Source: Planctomycetota bacterium (GTDB taxonomy: Bacteria > Planctomycetota > Planctomycetia > Pirellulales > Pirellulaceae). Taken from it: 64,000 bases of DNA. Below the pieces are notes generated by a model. That model searched no databases, was not told the origin of the DNA, and worked only from the letters and a program-made list of their open reading frames with translations. The stretch lies in contig CAUJHS010000010.1 of the NCBI GenBank assembly GCA_963204915.1, positions 62,001 to 126,000 of the forward strand. The letters are read 5' to 3'. The translations under genes were made by a program, and so were the position numbers. Positions 33,642 through 42,924 of this stretch are shown here, one piece after another; the first letter of the stretch is position 1; each line of letters opens with the position of its first letter.

Positions 33642-33772
33642 GCCGTCCCGTCCTCGGGTTGCTACGCACAACGCATCCCCACTTGGTGACATCAATTTTT
33701 ATGCACCTCCGAGTTGCGTGCATGTGGCGCAAGAAGCTGTTACATTAGCCGCACAACCCGGGAGATTCTCAC

Positions 33773-35680
33773 ATGATGCAAGGCGATAGTTACCAGCGAT
33801 TTGCCGCGGCAGCGTTTGCAGCCCTTGTTTTTTTATGGAGCGCCACATCGAACGCCAAGGCGCCCTTCACGGTCGACGCAAAAGTCGACGTGATGGTTCC
33901 GATGCGTGACGGCGTGCGTCTGGCGACCGATATCTACCATCCCGCACAAGACGGTCAACCGCTCGAAGGCCGTCATCCGGTCGTTCTGATTCGCACGCCC
34001 TACGGAAAAGGCAATGGCGAAAGCAGTGAGGGGAAGTATTTCGCCTCGCATGGGTATGTCGTCGTGATTCAGGACACGCGTGGCCGGTATCGCTCGGAGG
34101 GCGTGTGGCATTGGATGACCGACGATGGCCCCGACGGTTTCGATTGCGCCGCGTGGATCGTTCAACAATCGTGGTCCAACGGACGGATTGGCATGATGGG
34201 CACGTCGTACGTCGGCGGAACCCAGCACGCCCTAGCCATGTCCGGTTCGCCGCATCTGAAAACCGTGATTCCGGTCGACGCCGTGTCGAACATGGGGCGT
34301 CAAAGCATGCGCAATGCCGGCGCTTTCGAAATGCGGTTCTGGAACTGGATCATGCTTAACGCAGGCAAGGGCAGTAACGCCGCGCAAGACGAGGGAACCG
34401 CCGCCGTCTTGGCCGAGATGGCCGCGCAACGGCATGCGTATTTGAAGCTCCTTCCGCTACGGTATGGAACAACGCCGCTGAAGCTCGCTCCCGAATATGA
34501 AGCGTGGTTGATCGAAGCCATGCGGCACGGCGCCAACGACGCCTTTTGGGATCAAAACAACATTGTCGATCATCCCGCGCGTTACAGCGACATTCCCGTA
34601 TACCTGGTCGGCGGATGGTATGACTCCTGGGCCGGCAACACTACGGCGAACTACACGGCGCTTAGCAGTCGCCTTAAGAGCGACGTTTACTTGATTATGG
34701 GCCCCTGGATTCACGGCGCCCAAGGCGCGCATTCCCATGGTCAGGTGACGTTCGGAAAAGAGGCCGCCATCGCTGACCCGCTCGGTTGGCGGCGCCTCTG
34801 GTTTGACCACTACCTGAAAGGCGAAGTGAACGAAGTCGGCCGCGAAGCTCCCTTCCGAAGTAAAGTGCGAATTTTCGTCATGGGAACCGGCGATGGCCGC
34901 AAAGGCGAACAAGGCCGTTTGAACCACGGCGGCTACTGGCGCGACGAGCAAGAATGGCCGCCGGCGCGCGCCGTGCCCACTAAGCATTACTTCGCCGCCG
35001 AGGGACGACTTTCGACCGAGGCGCCCTCAACAATGGTTAACGCCGCCGCATCGACCTCATTCACGTTCGACCCTCGAGACCCCGCGCCGACGATTGGCGG
35101 AAGCATTTCCTCGGGCAACGACATTTTGTTGCAAGGCGCTTGGGACCAGCGCGGCGGCCCGCACGTGTGGAATTGGCCCAAGCCCATTCCGCTATCCGCG
35201 CGCAATGATATTCTCGTGTTTCAGACCGAACCGTTGCCGAATGACGTGGAAGTGACGGGGGAGATTGAGGTCAAACTATGGGTTTCGTCAACGGCTTTAG
35301 ACACCGATTTCACGGCGAAACTGATTGACGTCTACCCGCCCAGCGCCGACTTTCCCGGCGGGTTTGACTTGAATATTGGCGACGGAATCGCCCGAGCGCG
35401 CTTTCGCGACTCGCTCTCGGAAGAAAAGTTGATGGAGCCAGGCAAGACCTATCCCATTACGGTGAAGCTTTATCCGACGTCGAACGTATTCAAGCGCGGA
35501 CATCGCATTCGTGTCGATATATCCAGCAGCAATTTCCCTCGGTTTGATGTCAACCCCAACACGGGCGAACCGCTGGCGCAACACCGCCGCATGGAGACAT
35601 GCGTGAACACGATCTACCACGATGACCAACATCCCTCCCACATTCTGCTGCCGATCATTCCGCAAGCATTGCAGCCGTGA
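33773..35680 (+). CDS. Secreted CocE/NonD-family hydrolase
   Basis: 635 aa. A signal peptide (AALVFLWSATSNAKA) is followed by the alpha/beta-hydrolase domain of the X-Pro dipeptidyl-peptidase/cocaine-esterase class. Nucleophile Ser is in GMMGTSYVGG, Asp in GGWYDSWAGN and His in GPWIHGAQG. A C-terminal jelly-roll domain (FQTEPLPNDVEVTGEIEVK; RVDISSSNFPRFDVNP) completes the family layout. It probably hydrolyses an ester or amide outside the cytoplasm. It heads a plus-strand run of four genes with short gaps. Confidence 0.9.
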   Translation: MMQGDSYQRFAAAAFAALVFLWSATSNAKAPFTVDAKVDVMVPMRDGVRLATDIYHPAQDGQPLEGRHPVVLIRTPYGKGNGESSEGKYFASHGYVVVIQDTRGRYRSEGVWHWMTDDGPDGFDCAAWIVQQSWSNGRIGMMGTSYVGGTQHALAMSGSPHLKTVIPVDAVSNMGRQSMRNAGAFEMRFWNWIMLNAGKGSNAAQDEGTAAVLAEMAAQRHAYLKLLPLRYGTTPLKLAPEYEAWLIEAMRHGANDAFWDQNNIVDHPARYSDIPVYLVGGWYDSWAGNTTANYTALSSRLKSDVYLIMGPWIHGAQGAHSHGQVTFGKEAAIADPLGWRRLWFDHYLKGEVNEVGREAPFRSKVRIFVMGTGDGRKGEQGRLNHGGYWRDEQEWPPARAVPTKHYFAAEGRLSTEAPSTMVNAAASTSFTFDPRDPAPTIGGSISSGNDILLQGAWDQRGGPHVWNWPKPIPLSARNDILVFQTEPLPNDVEVTGEIEVKLWVSSTALDTDFTAKLIDVYPPSADFPGGFDLNIGDGIARARFRDSLSEEKLMEPGKTYPITVKLYPTSNVFKRGHRIRVDISSSNFPRFDVNPNTGEPLAQHRRMETCVNTIYHDDQHPSHILLPIIPQALQP

Positions 35681-35735
35681 TCGGCGGCGCTAAACCGGTT
35701 GAACTCCCCTCGCGCCTCAAGCCCCGAGCAACGCC

Positions 35736-37124
35736 ATGTTGTTACGTCTCACCGCGTTTCGAATCACCGTGCTTTTGTTCGCTTCGCTGCTGGCCGCGTC
35801 AGGCGGGCGCGCTGACGATTCGCCGGCTTGGAAGGCGGGCGTGGCCTCCGTTGCGATCACTCCGAAGGATTCCGTGTGGCTCGCGGGTTATGCGTCGCGC
35901 ACCAAACCTGCCGAGGGAACCCTCACGGAGTTGCACGCCAAGGCGCTCGCCCTCGAAGACGCTGCTGGCGCCCGCGCCGTGATTGTCACGACCGACTTGA
36001 TCGCCATTCCCCGCGTGCTGCGCGAACAGGTTTGTGCCGAGGTTCAAACGCGACATCGCGTGCCGCCTGCGGCGCTCATGCTGAATTGCTCGCACACGCA
36101 CTGCGGTCCTGTAGTCAAAGATGACCTGGAAATGTCGGTCATTTATCAGCTGGACGAAGTCCAACAACAACGTGTGGAAGCGTATTTCATCGAGTTGAAA
36201 GATCAACTCGTCCGACTGATTGGCGACGCGCTAAAAGATCTCCAGCCCGTGAAACTCGGCTACAGCCATGCCCGGTGCGGCTTCGCCATGAACCGTCGCT
36301 TGCCCACAGCGCAGGGGTTTCAGAACAGCCCTTACCCTGATGGCCCCGTGGATCATGACGTGCCCGTCCTGCGTATTGAGTCGCCGGAAGGTCAGCTACG
36401 CGCCATCGCCTTTGGCTACGCCTGCCACAACACCACCACGTCCCTTCAGCAATACAACGCCGATTACGCGGGTTACGCCCAAAGGGAAATTGAGCGGCAA
36501 CATCCCGGCGCTACGGCCCTGTTCGTTTTGGGGTGCGGCGGCGATCAAAACCCCTATCCGCGCGGACAAATCGAGTGGGCCATCACTCACGGCAAGTCGC
36601 TGGCTGCCGCGGTCGAAGCCGCGTTGCTGCCCGAAGCGAAACCAATACGTGGCTCCCTGAAAACCGCACTCGAATCGGTCGAGCTTGAGTTCGCGCCGGT
36701 CACGCGGAATGACTTGCTCCAACGCCTCGAATCAAAAGACGTGTACGAGCGGCGCGGCGCGGAACTCCTGCTTGCGGAAGCCGAGCGCGAAGGGAAAGTG
36801 CGAGAATCCTACAGCTATCCGATTCAGGTCGTCCAACTGGGAGACGGGTTAACGCTGGTCGCCCTGGCGGGTGAAGTGGTGGTCGATTATTCGCTACGTC
36901 TCAAACGCGAACTGGGCGATTCGCCTGTGTGGGTCGCCGGCTACAGCAATGACGTCTTCGCCTATATTCCAACGCAGCGCATCCTGCGGGAAGGCGGCTA
37001 CGAAGGCGCCGGCGCCATGCGTTACACCGCGCTACCTGGTCCCTTTCAACCGAGCGTGGAAGACAAGATCGTCGATCAAGTTCACAACCTCGTCCAGCGT
37101 TTGCGAACCGACTCGAATAAGTGA
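35736..37124 (+). CDS. Neutral/alkaline ceramidase-like secreted protein
   Basis: 462 aa with a signal peptide (LFASLLAASGGRA). The N-terminal motif GVASVAITPKDSVWLAGYAS and NCSHTHCGPVV are typical of the neutral ceramidase N-terminal domain, including zinc-ligand histidines. In planctomycetes such proteins are common and often occur beside carbohydrate genes, so the true substrate may not be ceramide. The gap to the CocE-like gene is 55 bases. Confidence 0.85.
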   Translation: MLLRLTAFRITVLLFASLLAASGGRADDSPAWKAGVASVAITPKDSVWLAGYASRTKPAEGTLTELHAKALALEDAAGARAVIVTTDLIAIPRVLREQVCAEVQTRHRVPPAALMLNCSHTHCGPVVKDDLEMSVIYQLDEVQQQRVEAYFIELKDQLVRLIGDALKDLQPVKLGYSHARCGFAMNRRLPTAQGFQNSPYPDGPVDHDVPVLRIESPEGQLRAIAFGYACHNTTTSLQQYNADYAGYAQREIERQHPGATALFVLGCGGDQNPYPRGQIEWAITHGKSLAAAVEAALLPEAKPIRGSLKTALESVELEFAPVTRNDLLQRLESKDVYERRGAELLLAEAEREGKVRESYSYPIQVVQLGDGLTLVALAGEVVVDYSLRLKRELGDSPVWVAGYSNDVFAYIPTQRILREGGYEGAGAMRYTALPGPFQPSVEDKIVDQVHNLVQRLRTDSNK

Positions 37125-37166
37125 CCCTCTCCGGCTGGCGATTAGCCATTCAACGAGAACCGCAGC

Positions 37167-38606
37167 ATGGCCAATGTTTTTGGATTTGGCGCCGTAGGAG
37201 ATGGCGTGACCGACGACACGGAGGCGCTGCAGCACGCGCTGGAAGCAGGCGACGGCGTCCTGCGTCTGAACAAAGGCACGTACCGCATCACGCAACCACT
37301 GGTGCTCGACCTGACTAAGCAGGGATACGGCGCCGTACGCGGCGAAGGGGGCGCCTCGCGCCTTATCATGGCAGGCGCCGGCCCCGCGATTCGCGTGATC
37401 GGCGATCATCAAGGAACCGCCTCGCCCGCCAGCGTTCAACCGCATACGTGGGAGAACGAACGCTTTCCCATCCTCAATGGTTTTGAGATTGTGGGCGAGC
37501 ACCCCGATGCGGTCGGCATCGAACTACGCAAGACAATCAAGTGCGTCGTTTCACACGTGCTCGTGCGGCGCTGCCGCATTGGCGTGCATCTGGTCGAGCG
37601 CAATCGCGATTTCCTGCTGGCCGACTCGCACTTGTACGACAACCGCGAAATTGGTCTGTTCTTTGACCGGTGCAATTTGCATCAAATCATCGTCCATGGC
37701 TGCCACATCAGTTGGAACAAAGTCGCGGGCATCAAGTCGCTCGGCGGGGATGTTCACAACCTGCAAATCGTGGGCAACGATATTGAATACAACAACGCCA
37801 CGGCCGGCGGAGGCGATCCCTCGCGGCCCGATCACGCCGACCTTTCGCAACACCCCGGTGGTTCGGAAATCTGGTTCGATGCGACCGACGGCGTGATCAG
37901 CGAAGTGACCATCAGCGGCAATACCATTCAAGCGACGGTCCAAACGGGCGGCGCCAACGTTCGCATTACGGGCGCCGAGGTCCAGCGGCCGCAATTCGCC
38001 GATGCCCCGATGTCGCAGAAGCCCGATACGGCGCACCTGATCAATATTACGGGCAACGTGCTGGGTAGCCAGTGGCGTGGAATCGAGCTCAAGAACACGT
38101 CGCGGGTCACGATTACCGGCAACACGATTTATGACTCGGCCGATCTGTCGATCTTTGCGGCGATGAGTTCGGGGATCGTCGTCAGCGGCAATTCTTTCGT
38201 ATGGCGCGGACTGGATGCCGAACCGAACAAAGACGGGCTCCGTTTTGAAGATTGCGATAACGTGCTGCTCAGCAACCTTGCCGCTCAGCGCTTTTGCGCA
38301 GGCTCCGCAGAAAGCGGCGCTGCGATCACCTTGGTTCGATGCCGCGAATGTGCGATCTCGGACTGCCAGATTCTCGATCCGCTGCACCGCGGCGTCGAGT
38401 TGGAAGACTGCCTCCGGTGCCGGGTGACGAACAATACCATTGTCGATCGTCGCTCTCAACCGAGCATGCGACACGCGATTCACGTGTTGGGACAAAGCCG
38501 CGACAACCTGATGGTGGGCAACATCCTGGGTGGAGCGGTCGAAGCGCTGGTGGACGCGACGGACACTGACTCTTCGGTGCGAGACAATTTGCTGCTCGAC
38601 TCCTAA
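37167..38606 (+). CDS. Right-handed beta-helix (pectate-lyase-like) protein
   Basis: 479 aa. The start MANVFGFGAVGDGVTDDTEA is the classic opening of the pectate-lyase-3 superfamily, followed by repeated beta-helix coils (ITGNTIYDSADLS, VSGNSFVWRG, VTNNTIVDRR). No signal peptide is present, unlike its neighbours; a missed upstream start is not evident because the previous gene ends 42 bases earlier. Likely a polysaccharide lyase, epimerase or hydrolase. It may act on the same glycan as the acetylesterase encoded next. Confidence 0.85.
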   Translation: MANVFGFGAVGDGVTDDTEALQHALEAGDGVLRLNKGTYRITQPLVLDLTKQGYGAVRGEGGASRLIMAGAGPAIRVIGDHQGTASPASVQPHTWENERFPILNGFEIVGEHPDAVGIELRKTIKCVVSHVLVRRCRIGVHLVERNRDFLLADSHLYDNREIGLFFDRCNLHQIIVHGCHISWNKVAGIKSLGGDVHNLQIVGNDIEYNNATAGGGDPSRPDHADLSQHPGGSEIWFDATDGVISEVTISGNTIQATVQTGGANVRITGAEVQRPQFADAPMSQKPDTAHLINITGNVLGSQWRGIELKNTSRVTITGNTIYDSADLSIFAAMSSGIVVSGNSFVWRGLDAEPNKDGLRFEDCDNVLLSNLAAQRFCAGSAESGAAITLVRCRECAISDCQILDPLHRGVELEDCLRCRVTNNTIVDRRSQPSMRHAIHVLGQSRDNLMVGNILGGAVEALVDATDTDSSVRDNLLLDS

Positions 38607-38636
38607 TGCACTACCTGCCTTCATCGTTCCGAACCT

Positions 38637-40322
38637 ATGCGACACATCCTTTGTTGGCGACTGTGCCTTTCCCTCGCATTTCTTAGCTGCGCAACGCAAG
38701 TTCCGGCACATGACCGTTCGACGGCAGGCGCGCCAGAGCTCGGCAGCGAGGTGCGTGTTGCGCTGATTGGCGACTCGACGGTCGCCAGTTATCTCCATCC
38801 GCCGGCCGATCGCCCCGACTTGACCGGCTGGGGGCAAGTGCTGGGCGAGTTCTTCGACGAGCGCGTGACGGTGAATAACTACGCGGTGTCCGGCCGCAGT
38901 TCGAAAAGCTTTTTACGGGAAGGGCGCTGGCGGCCTGTGTTGGACTCCAAACCGCATTTCATCTTCATCCAATTTGGCCATAACGATCAACCTGGCAAGG
39001 GAGACCGGGCCACCAATCCCGACGGTGATTTTCGAGATAATTTGCGTCGATACATTCGGGAGTCGCGGGAGGTTAACGCGCGCCCCGTGCTGGTAACTCC
39101 CGTGGCGCGCCGTACGTTCTCGGGCGGGAAGCCGGTCACGTCGCTCGTCCCGTATGTAGAGGCCATGCACGCCGTGGCGAGGGAAACCAACACGCCGCTG
39201 GTGGATTTACATGCGGCAAGCTTCGCTTTGTACGAGAAGTTGGGGGACGCCGGCAGCGCCGACTTAAGCCCCGCCTCGACGGACCGCAGTCACTTTTCGC
39301 GCAAGGGAGCGCTCGCCGTCGCGTCGCTCGTGGCGGCTCAAATACCCGAGCAAGTCCCGGCGCTCAGGGGCTATCTGAAACAGGATTCCGCGTCGGGCAA
39401 CAACGACGCATCGTCTGTCTTGGCGCCGGGTGGCAAACCCGTCCTTTTGCAGGACCACGGCGCTGGCGAAGGTCCGGTCTGGCATCCGGAACTTGGGCTG
39501 CTTACCAGCGGCGACGGAAATATCATGCGCCGTTCCCGCAATGGAGAAGTCTCCGTTTACCGCGAAAACTCCGGCTCCAACGGTTTGCTGTTTGACCAGC
39601 AAGGGCGGCTGGTGATTTGCGAACCGGTGCGACGACGTGTTTCGCGCCTTGAGTCAAATGGCCGTCTTACCATCTTGGCCGAGCGTTTCGACGGGATGCG
39701 ATTCAATCAGCCTAACGACTTGACGATCGACTCGCGCGGCCGCATCTATTTTTCGGACCCCTGTTACGGCGATCGCTCGCACATGGAAATGCGCGACCGC
39801 GACGGACGCTTCGTGGAAGGCGTTTATCGCATCGATCTCAATGGCGTCGTGTCCCGCATCATCACCCATGAAGTGGACCGGCCGAACGGGCTTGTCATCA
39901 CACCCGATGATCGCTCTCTCTTTGTGGCCGACAACAACAACGCCGTCGGCGGCGCGCGGAAGCTCTGGCGTTTCAATCTACGAGAGGATGGTACGCCCGA
40001 TTTCGCCTCGCAGAAACTGATCTACGATTGGAAAGCCACGCGCGGTCCCGACGGGATGAAACTCGACCGTGAAGGGCGTCTCTTTGTCGCGGCAGGATTG
40101 AACCGCCCTAACCCGCCGGCAGAAACCCAAGATCAGCCCACGGCAGGCGTGTATGTGTTCTCGCCCGACGGGAAGCTGTTGGAGTTCATCCCGATTCCGC
40201 GCGACGAATGCACAAACTGCGCTTTCGGCGGCGATGATCTCAAAACCCTGTTCGTTACTGCAGGAGGGACTTTATGGAGCGTGCCCGTGCGCGTGCCGGG
40301 AAAACCGGTCTGGCCGCGTTGA
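38637..40322 (+). CDS. Acetylesterase (SGNH) fused to an SMP-30/lactonase domain
   Basis: 561 aa. After a signal peptide, residues about 35-245 are an SGNH hydrolase of the rhamnogalacturonan-acetylesterase type: LIGDSTVASY, YAVSGRSSKSF, QFGHNDQPGKG and the catalytic DRSHFS. Residues about 265-560 are an SMP-30/gluconolactonase beta-propeller with its metal ligands in GEGPVWHPE, QPNDLTIDS, RPNGLVITPDD and RGPDGMKLD. Both activities suit pectin or uronic-acid breakdown: deacetylation followed by lactone opening. The ATG at 38637 gives the signal peptide. The fusion of these two domains in one secreted chain is unusual. Confidence 0.88.
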   Translation: MRHILCWRLCLSLAFLSCATQVPAHDRSTAGAPELGSEVRVALIGDSTVASYLHPPADRPDLTGWGQVLGEFFDERVTVNNYAVSGRSSKSFLREGRWRPVLDSKPHFIFIQFGHNDQPGKGDRATNPDGDFRDNLRRYIRESREVNARPVLVTPVARRTFSGGKPVTSLVPYVEAMHAVARETNTPLVDLHAASFALYEKLGDAGSADLSPASTDRSHFSRKGALAVASLVAAQIPEQVPALRGYLKQDSASGNNDASSVLAPGGKPVLLQDHGAGEGPVWHPELGLLTSGDGNIMRRSRNGEVSVYRENSGSNGLLFDQQGRLVICEPVRRRVSRLESNGRLTILAERFDGMRFNQPNDLTIDSRGRIYFSDPCYGDRSHMEMRDRDGRFVEGVYRIDLNGVVSRIITHEVDRPNGLVITPDDRSLFVADNNNAVGGARKLWRFNLREDGTPDFASQKLIYDWKATRGPDGMKLDREGRLFVAAGLNRPNPPAETQDQPTAGVYVFSPDGKLLEFIPIPRDECTNCAFGGDDLKTLFVTAGGTLWSVPVRVPGKPVWPR

Positions 40323-40350
40323 GCAATTGTCTCCACGTGAATGCGCTAGT

Positions 40351-41448
40351 TTACCTGAGGGCTTCGGCGACGCGATCGGCGGCGATCTTCCGCGGATGAG
40401 GATTCGCCGCTCGTCCCGGTAAGGTGGTCAATACGACGCATACGACGTCCGTCTCGGGATCGGCCCAGGCCAGCGTTCCCGTCGAACCGGTGTGCCCAAA
40501 CGTTTGTTCGGAGCAGCCGGGACTGCCAACCTCGGCGCCTACGGCAAAGCCAAGCCCGCGGGGCGTCATCCCTTCGCGATTGTGATTGCGAATCATCAGA
40601 CGAGCCGTATCGGGCTTAAGCACACGTCCCTGCGGATGAAGAAACTCGGCGAAGAAGCGCGCCACGTCGGGCGCCGACGCATGTACGCCGCCCCATGGCG
40701 CACCCAGGTTGCGCCAATAGGGGCTGTTCCAGTCCCAGTCCTTGGCGGTTGGATCGCCGGCGCCGGACTCGGGCGCGGCGCTTTCCGACTGGCAACGCAT
40801 GAGTTGCTCGGGCTTAAGATTTCCTAAACCCAAGGCGGTGCGTTTCATCTCCAAGGGTTGAAAAACGGCCTCGTCGATGAAGCGCAGAAAGTCCGTACCG
40901 CTCACGCGCTGCGCCACCTCGGCGGCCAAGAGGATCGCCATACTGGAATACTCATACCGCGTTCCCGGTTCGAACAAGAGCGGCGTGCGAATGGCGGCTT
41001 GAACGAACGCCGACAATGGCGCATGTCGGCTGCGCAGCGTTTGATTTTGGGGAAGCTGATCGGGCAGGCCCGATACATGCGTGAGCAACTGCTGCATGGT
41101 GACGGCGTCCCGTCCGCCGCCGGTGAACTCGGGAATGAACTTCTTCACGGGGTCGTCCAGGCGAAACGCACCGGCGTCGTATAACGTCATCAGGGCGGCC
41201 GCCGACATCGGCTTGGAGATCGACCCCAGCAGGAAGGGATCATCCACGGACTTCGCCCCACCAAACGATCGGGCGAACTCTTGCGAGCCATACCGCACGC
41301 ACAAGGAGGCCGCGACGACTTGCCCGGAAGCAACCGCCTGTGCGAGCACCATGGCGGCAGACTCCAGCTTGTCTTGATTTACCGCCGCCCACACAGGCGC
41401 CGCGATGATCGATCCCAACCCAGCTTGAAGAAACGTGCGACGTTGCAT
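40351..41448 (-). CDS. Beta-lactamase-fold serine hydrolase
   Basis: 365 aa with an exported N-terminus that looks Tat-like (RRTFLQAGLGSIIAAPVWAA). Active-site motifs of the class C/esterase group: SxxK in LGSISKPMSAAA, the tyrosine motif as YEYSSMAI (YxS in place of YxN) and HTG in FGHTGSTG. Probably an esterase or peptidase and not an antibiotic-resistance enzyme. It is the last gene of the nine-gene minus-strand operon, 55 bases after the E2 gene. Confidence 0.88.
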   Translation of the reverse strand: MQRRTFLQAGLGSIIAAPVWAAVNQDKLESAAMVLAQAVASGQVVAASLCVRYGSQEFARSFGGAKSVDDPFLLGSISKPMSAAALMTLYDAGAFRLDDPVKKFIPEFTGGGRDAVTMQQLLTHVSGLPDQLPQNQTLRSRHAPLSAFVQAAIRTPLLFEPGTRYEYSSMAILLAAEVAQRVSGTDFLRFIDEAVFQPLEMKRTALGLGNLKPEQLMRCQSESAAPESGAGDPTAKDWDWNSPYWRNLGAPWGGVHASAPDVARFFAEFLHPQGRVLKPDTARLMIRNHNREGMTPRGLGFAVGAEVGSPGCSEQTFGHTGSTGTLAWADPETDVVCVVLTTLPGRAANPHPRKIAADRVAEALR

Positions 41449-41503
41449 ATTGCCGTCCTGACGCGTTGGTGCACCGTAATGCGACTTATATCCCCAATGT
41501 CGT

Positions 41504-42865
41504 TCAAACCATTCCTTCGATCATCGGCTGGCGAATCCGCTGCGCCAAGCCTTGCAGCCAACGCGCCGCCGGTGCGCCATCGAGCACGCGATGATCAAAC
41601 GTAAGGCTCAAACCGAGGGTTTCGCCCACGACGATACGATCCTGTCTGACCACAGGTTCGCGAACAATTCTTCCGAGTCCAAGTATCGCCGACTGCGGCA
41701 AGTTCAAGACGGGGGTGAAGAAGTCAATCTCGTACATGCCAAGGTTCGAGATCGTAAACGTGCCGCCCTGCATTTGACTTGCGGTAAGCGCGCCCGCCTG
41801 CGCCTGCGCGATCAGCTCGCGTGACTGTGCGGAAACTTCACGTAACGAAAGATTCAGTACCTGGCGCAAGACCGGCGCCATCAGCCCTTGCGGCGTCTCT
41901 ACCGCCACGGCAATGTTGATTTCATCATACAGGAATACGCCGTTGTCGCGCCAACACGCGTTCAGCAGCGGGCACTCGGGCAATGTCTCGGCGACGAATT
42001 TCACCAGAATGTCCCGATAGCTCGGGACCGTGTCGGCGGAGGATTCCGCTTTCAAACGAGCGCGTAGCGCTACCAATTCCGTCGCATCGACCTTCGTAGT
42101 TAACGTTACCGGCGCCGTTTGTTGCATTCCGGCCGACATGCGCTGGGCAATGGTACGGCGCATCGCAGACAGGGGCTGCAATCGCCCCGGTGCGGCAGGC
42201 GCGCTTTGCTCAGCGACGGGTGCGCCGGTTGGGAAGGCGTATGCCGTAACATCGCGTTCGCGAATCCGCCCTCGCCGGCCAGTTCCCGAAATCCTTTGCC
42301 AATCGACGCCAAGTTCTTGCGCCTTACGGCGCGCGCGGGGAGTCGCAAAACGCCGCAACTCGGTGGGCGTGGCGGCCTGAGCGGCAAGGCCCGCATCGGC
42401 GGCACGTCGAACGTCGTCACGCGTCACGCGGCCCGTTGGGTCGGGCGTTGGAATCGAATCGAGATTCACGCCAAGTTGGCGTGCTAACCGACGCGCCGCA
42501 GGACCGGCCACACGCGTCGATGTCGTCGCTGGCGCCGCATTGCGTTGCATTGCGTCCGGCGACGCGGCGCGGTCGGGCGGGGTCATTTGGCTTGATCGAA
42601 CGGTGGCGGGTGGCGACTCTCCCGGTGCGAGCAGAAAACCGATCACCTGGCCCACATGCACGGTTTCGCCAGGTTGCGGCGCATCGGCGGGAATGCACAA
42701 CACGCCGGAATCGAACGACTCAATTTCGTGCGCCGCTTTTTCCCCTTCGAGCACAAACACCTGGTCGCCCGCACTTACGGAGTCGCCTTCGGCCTTCAGC
42801 CATTCGACAAAGACGCCTTCTTCCATCGACCAGCCGAGACGGGGAACTCGGATTTCCATCGGCAT
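41504..42865 (-). CDS. 2-oxoacid dehydrogenase E2 acyltransferase with two subunit-binding domains
   Basis: 453 aa. One lipoyl domain (1-80, lipoyl Lys in EGEKAAH, about residue 43), then two consecutive peripheral subunit-binding domains (about 120-155, RRLARQLGVNLDSI; about 173-208, RRKAQELGVDWQRI), then the catalytic domain ending with FDHRVLDGAPAARW (active-site His and Asp). It transfers acyl groups from the E1-charged lipoyl arm to CoA. Most E2 proteins have one subunit-binding domain. No E3 gene is present. The E1 gene lies 59 bases upstream. Confidence 0.92.
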   Translation of the reverse strand: MPMEIRVPRLGWSMEEGVFVEWLKAEGDSVSAGDQVFVLEGEKAAHEIESFDSGVLCIPADAPQPGETVHVGQVIGFLLAPGESPPATVRSSQMTPPDRAASPDAMQRNAAPATTSTRVAGPAARRLARQLGVNLDSIPTPDPTGRVTRDDVRRAADAGLAAQAATPTELRRFATPRARRKAQELGVDWQRISGTGRRGRIRERDVTAYAFPTGAPVAEQSAPAAPGRLQPLSAMRRTIAQRMSAGMQQTAPVTLTTKVDATELVALRARLKAESSADTVPSYRDILVKFVAETLPECPLLNACWRDNGVFLYDEINIAVAVETPQGLMAPVLRQVLNLSLREVSAQSRELIAQAQAGALTASQMQGGTFTISNLGMYEIDFFTPVLNLPQSAILGLGRIVREPVVRQDRIVVGETLGLSLTFDHRVLDGAPAARWLQGLAQRIRQPMIEGMV

Positions 42866-42924
42866 GACCAGGGTCCTTCACTTAGTGTCGATCCGGCGTG
42901 AAACGGTTCGCACGCAACCGGACG

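Noticed and set aside
37551..38837. 428-codon minus-strand frame
   Set aside because: It lies opposite the beta-helix gene, which has a clear family start and repeats; the antisense protein has none.
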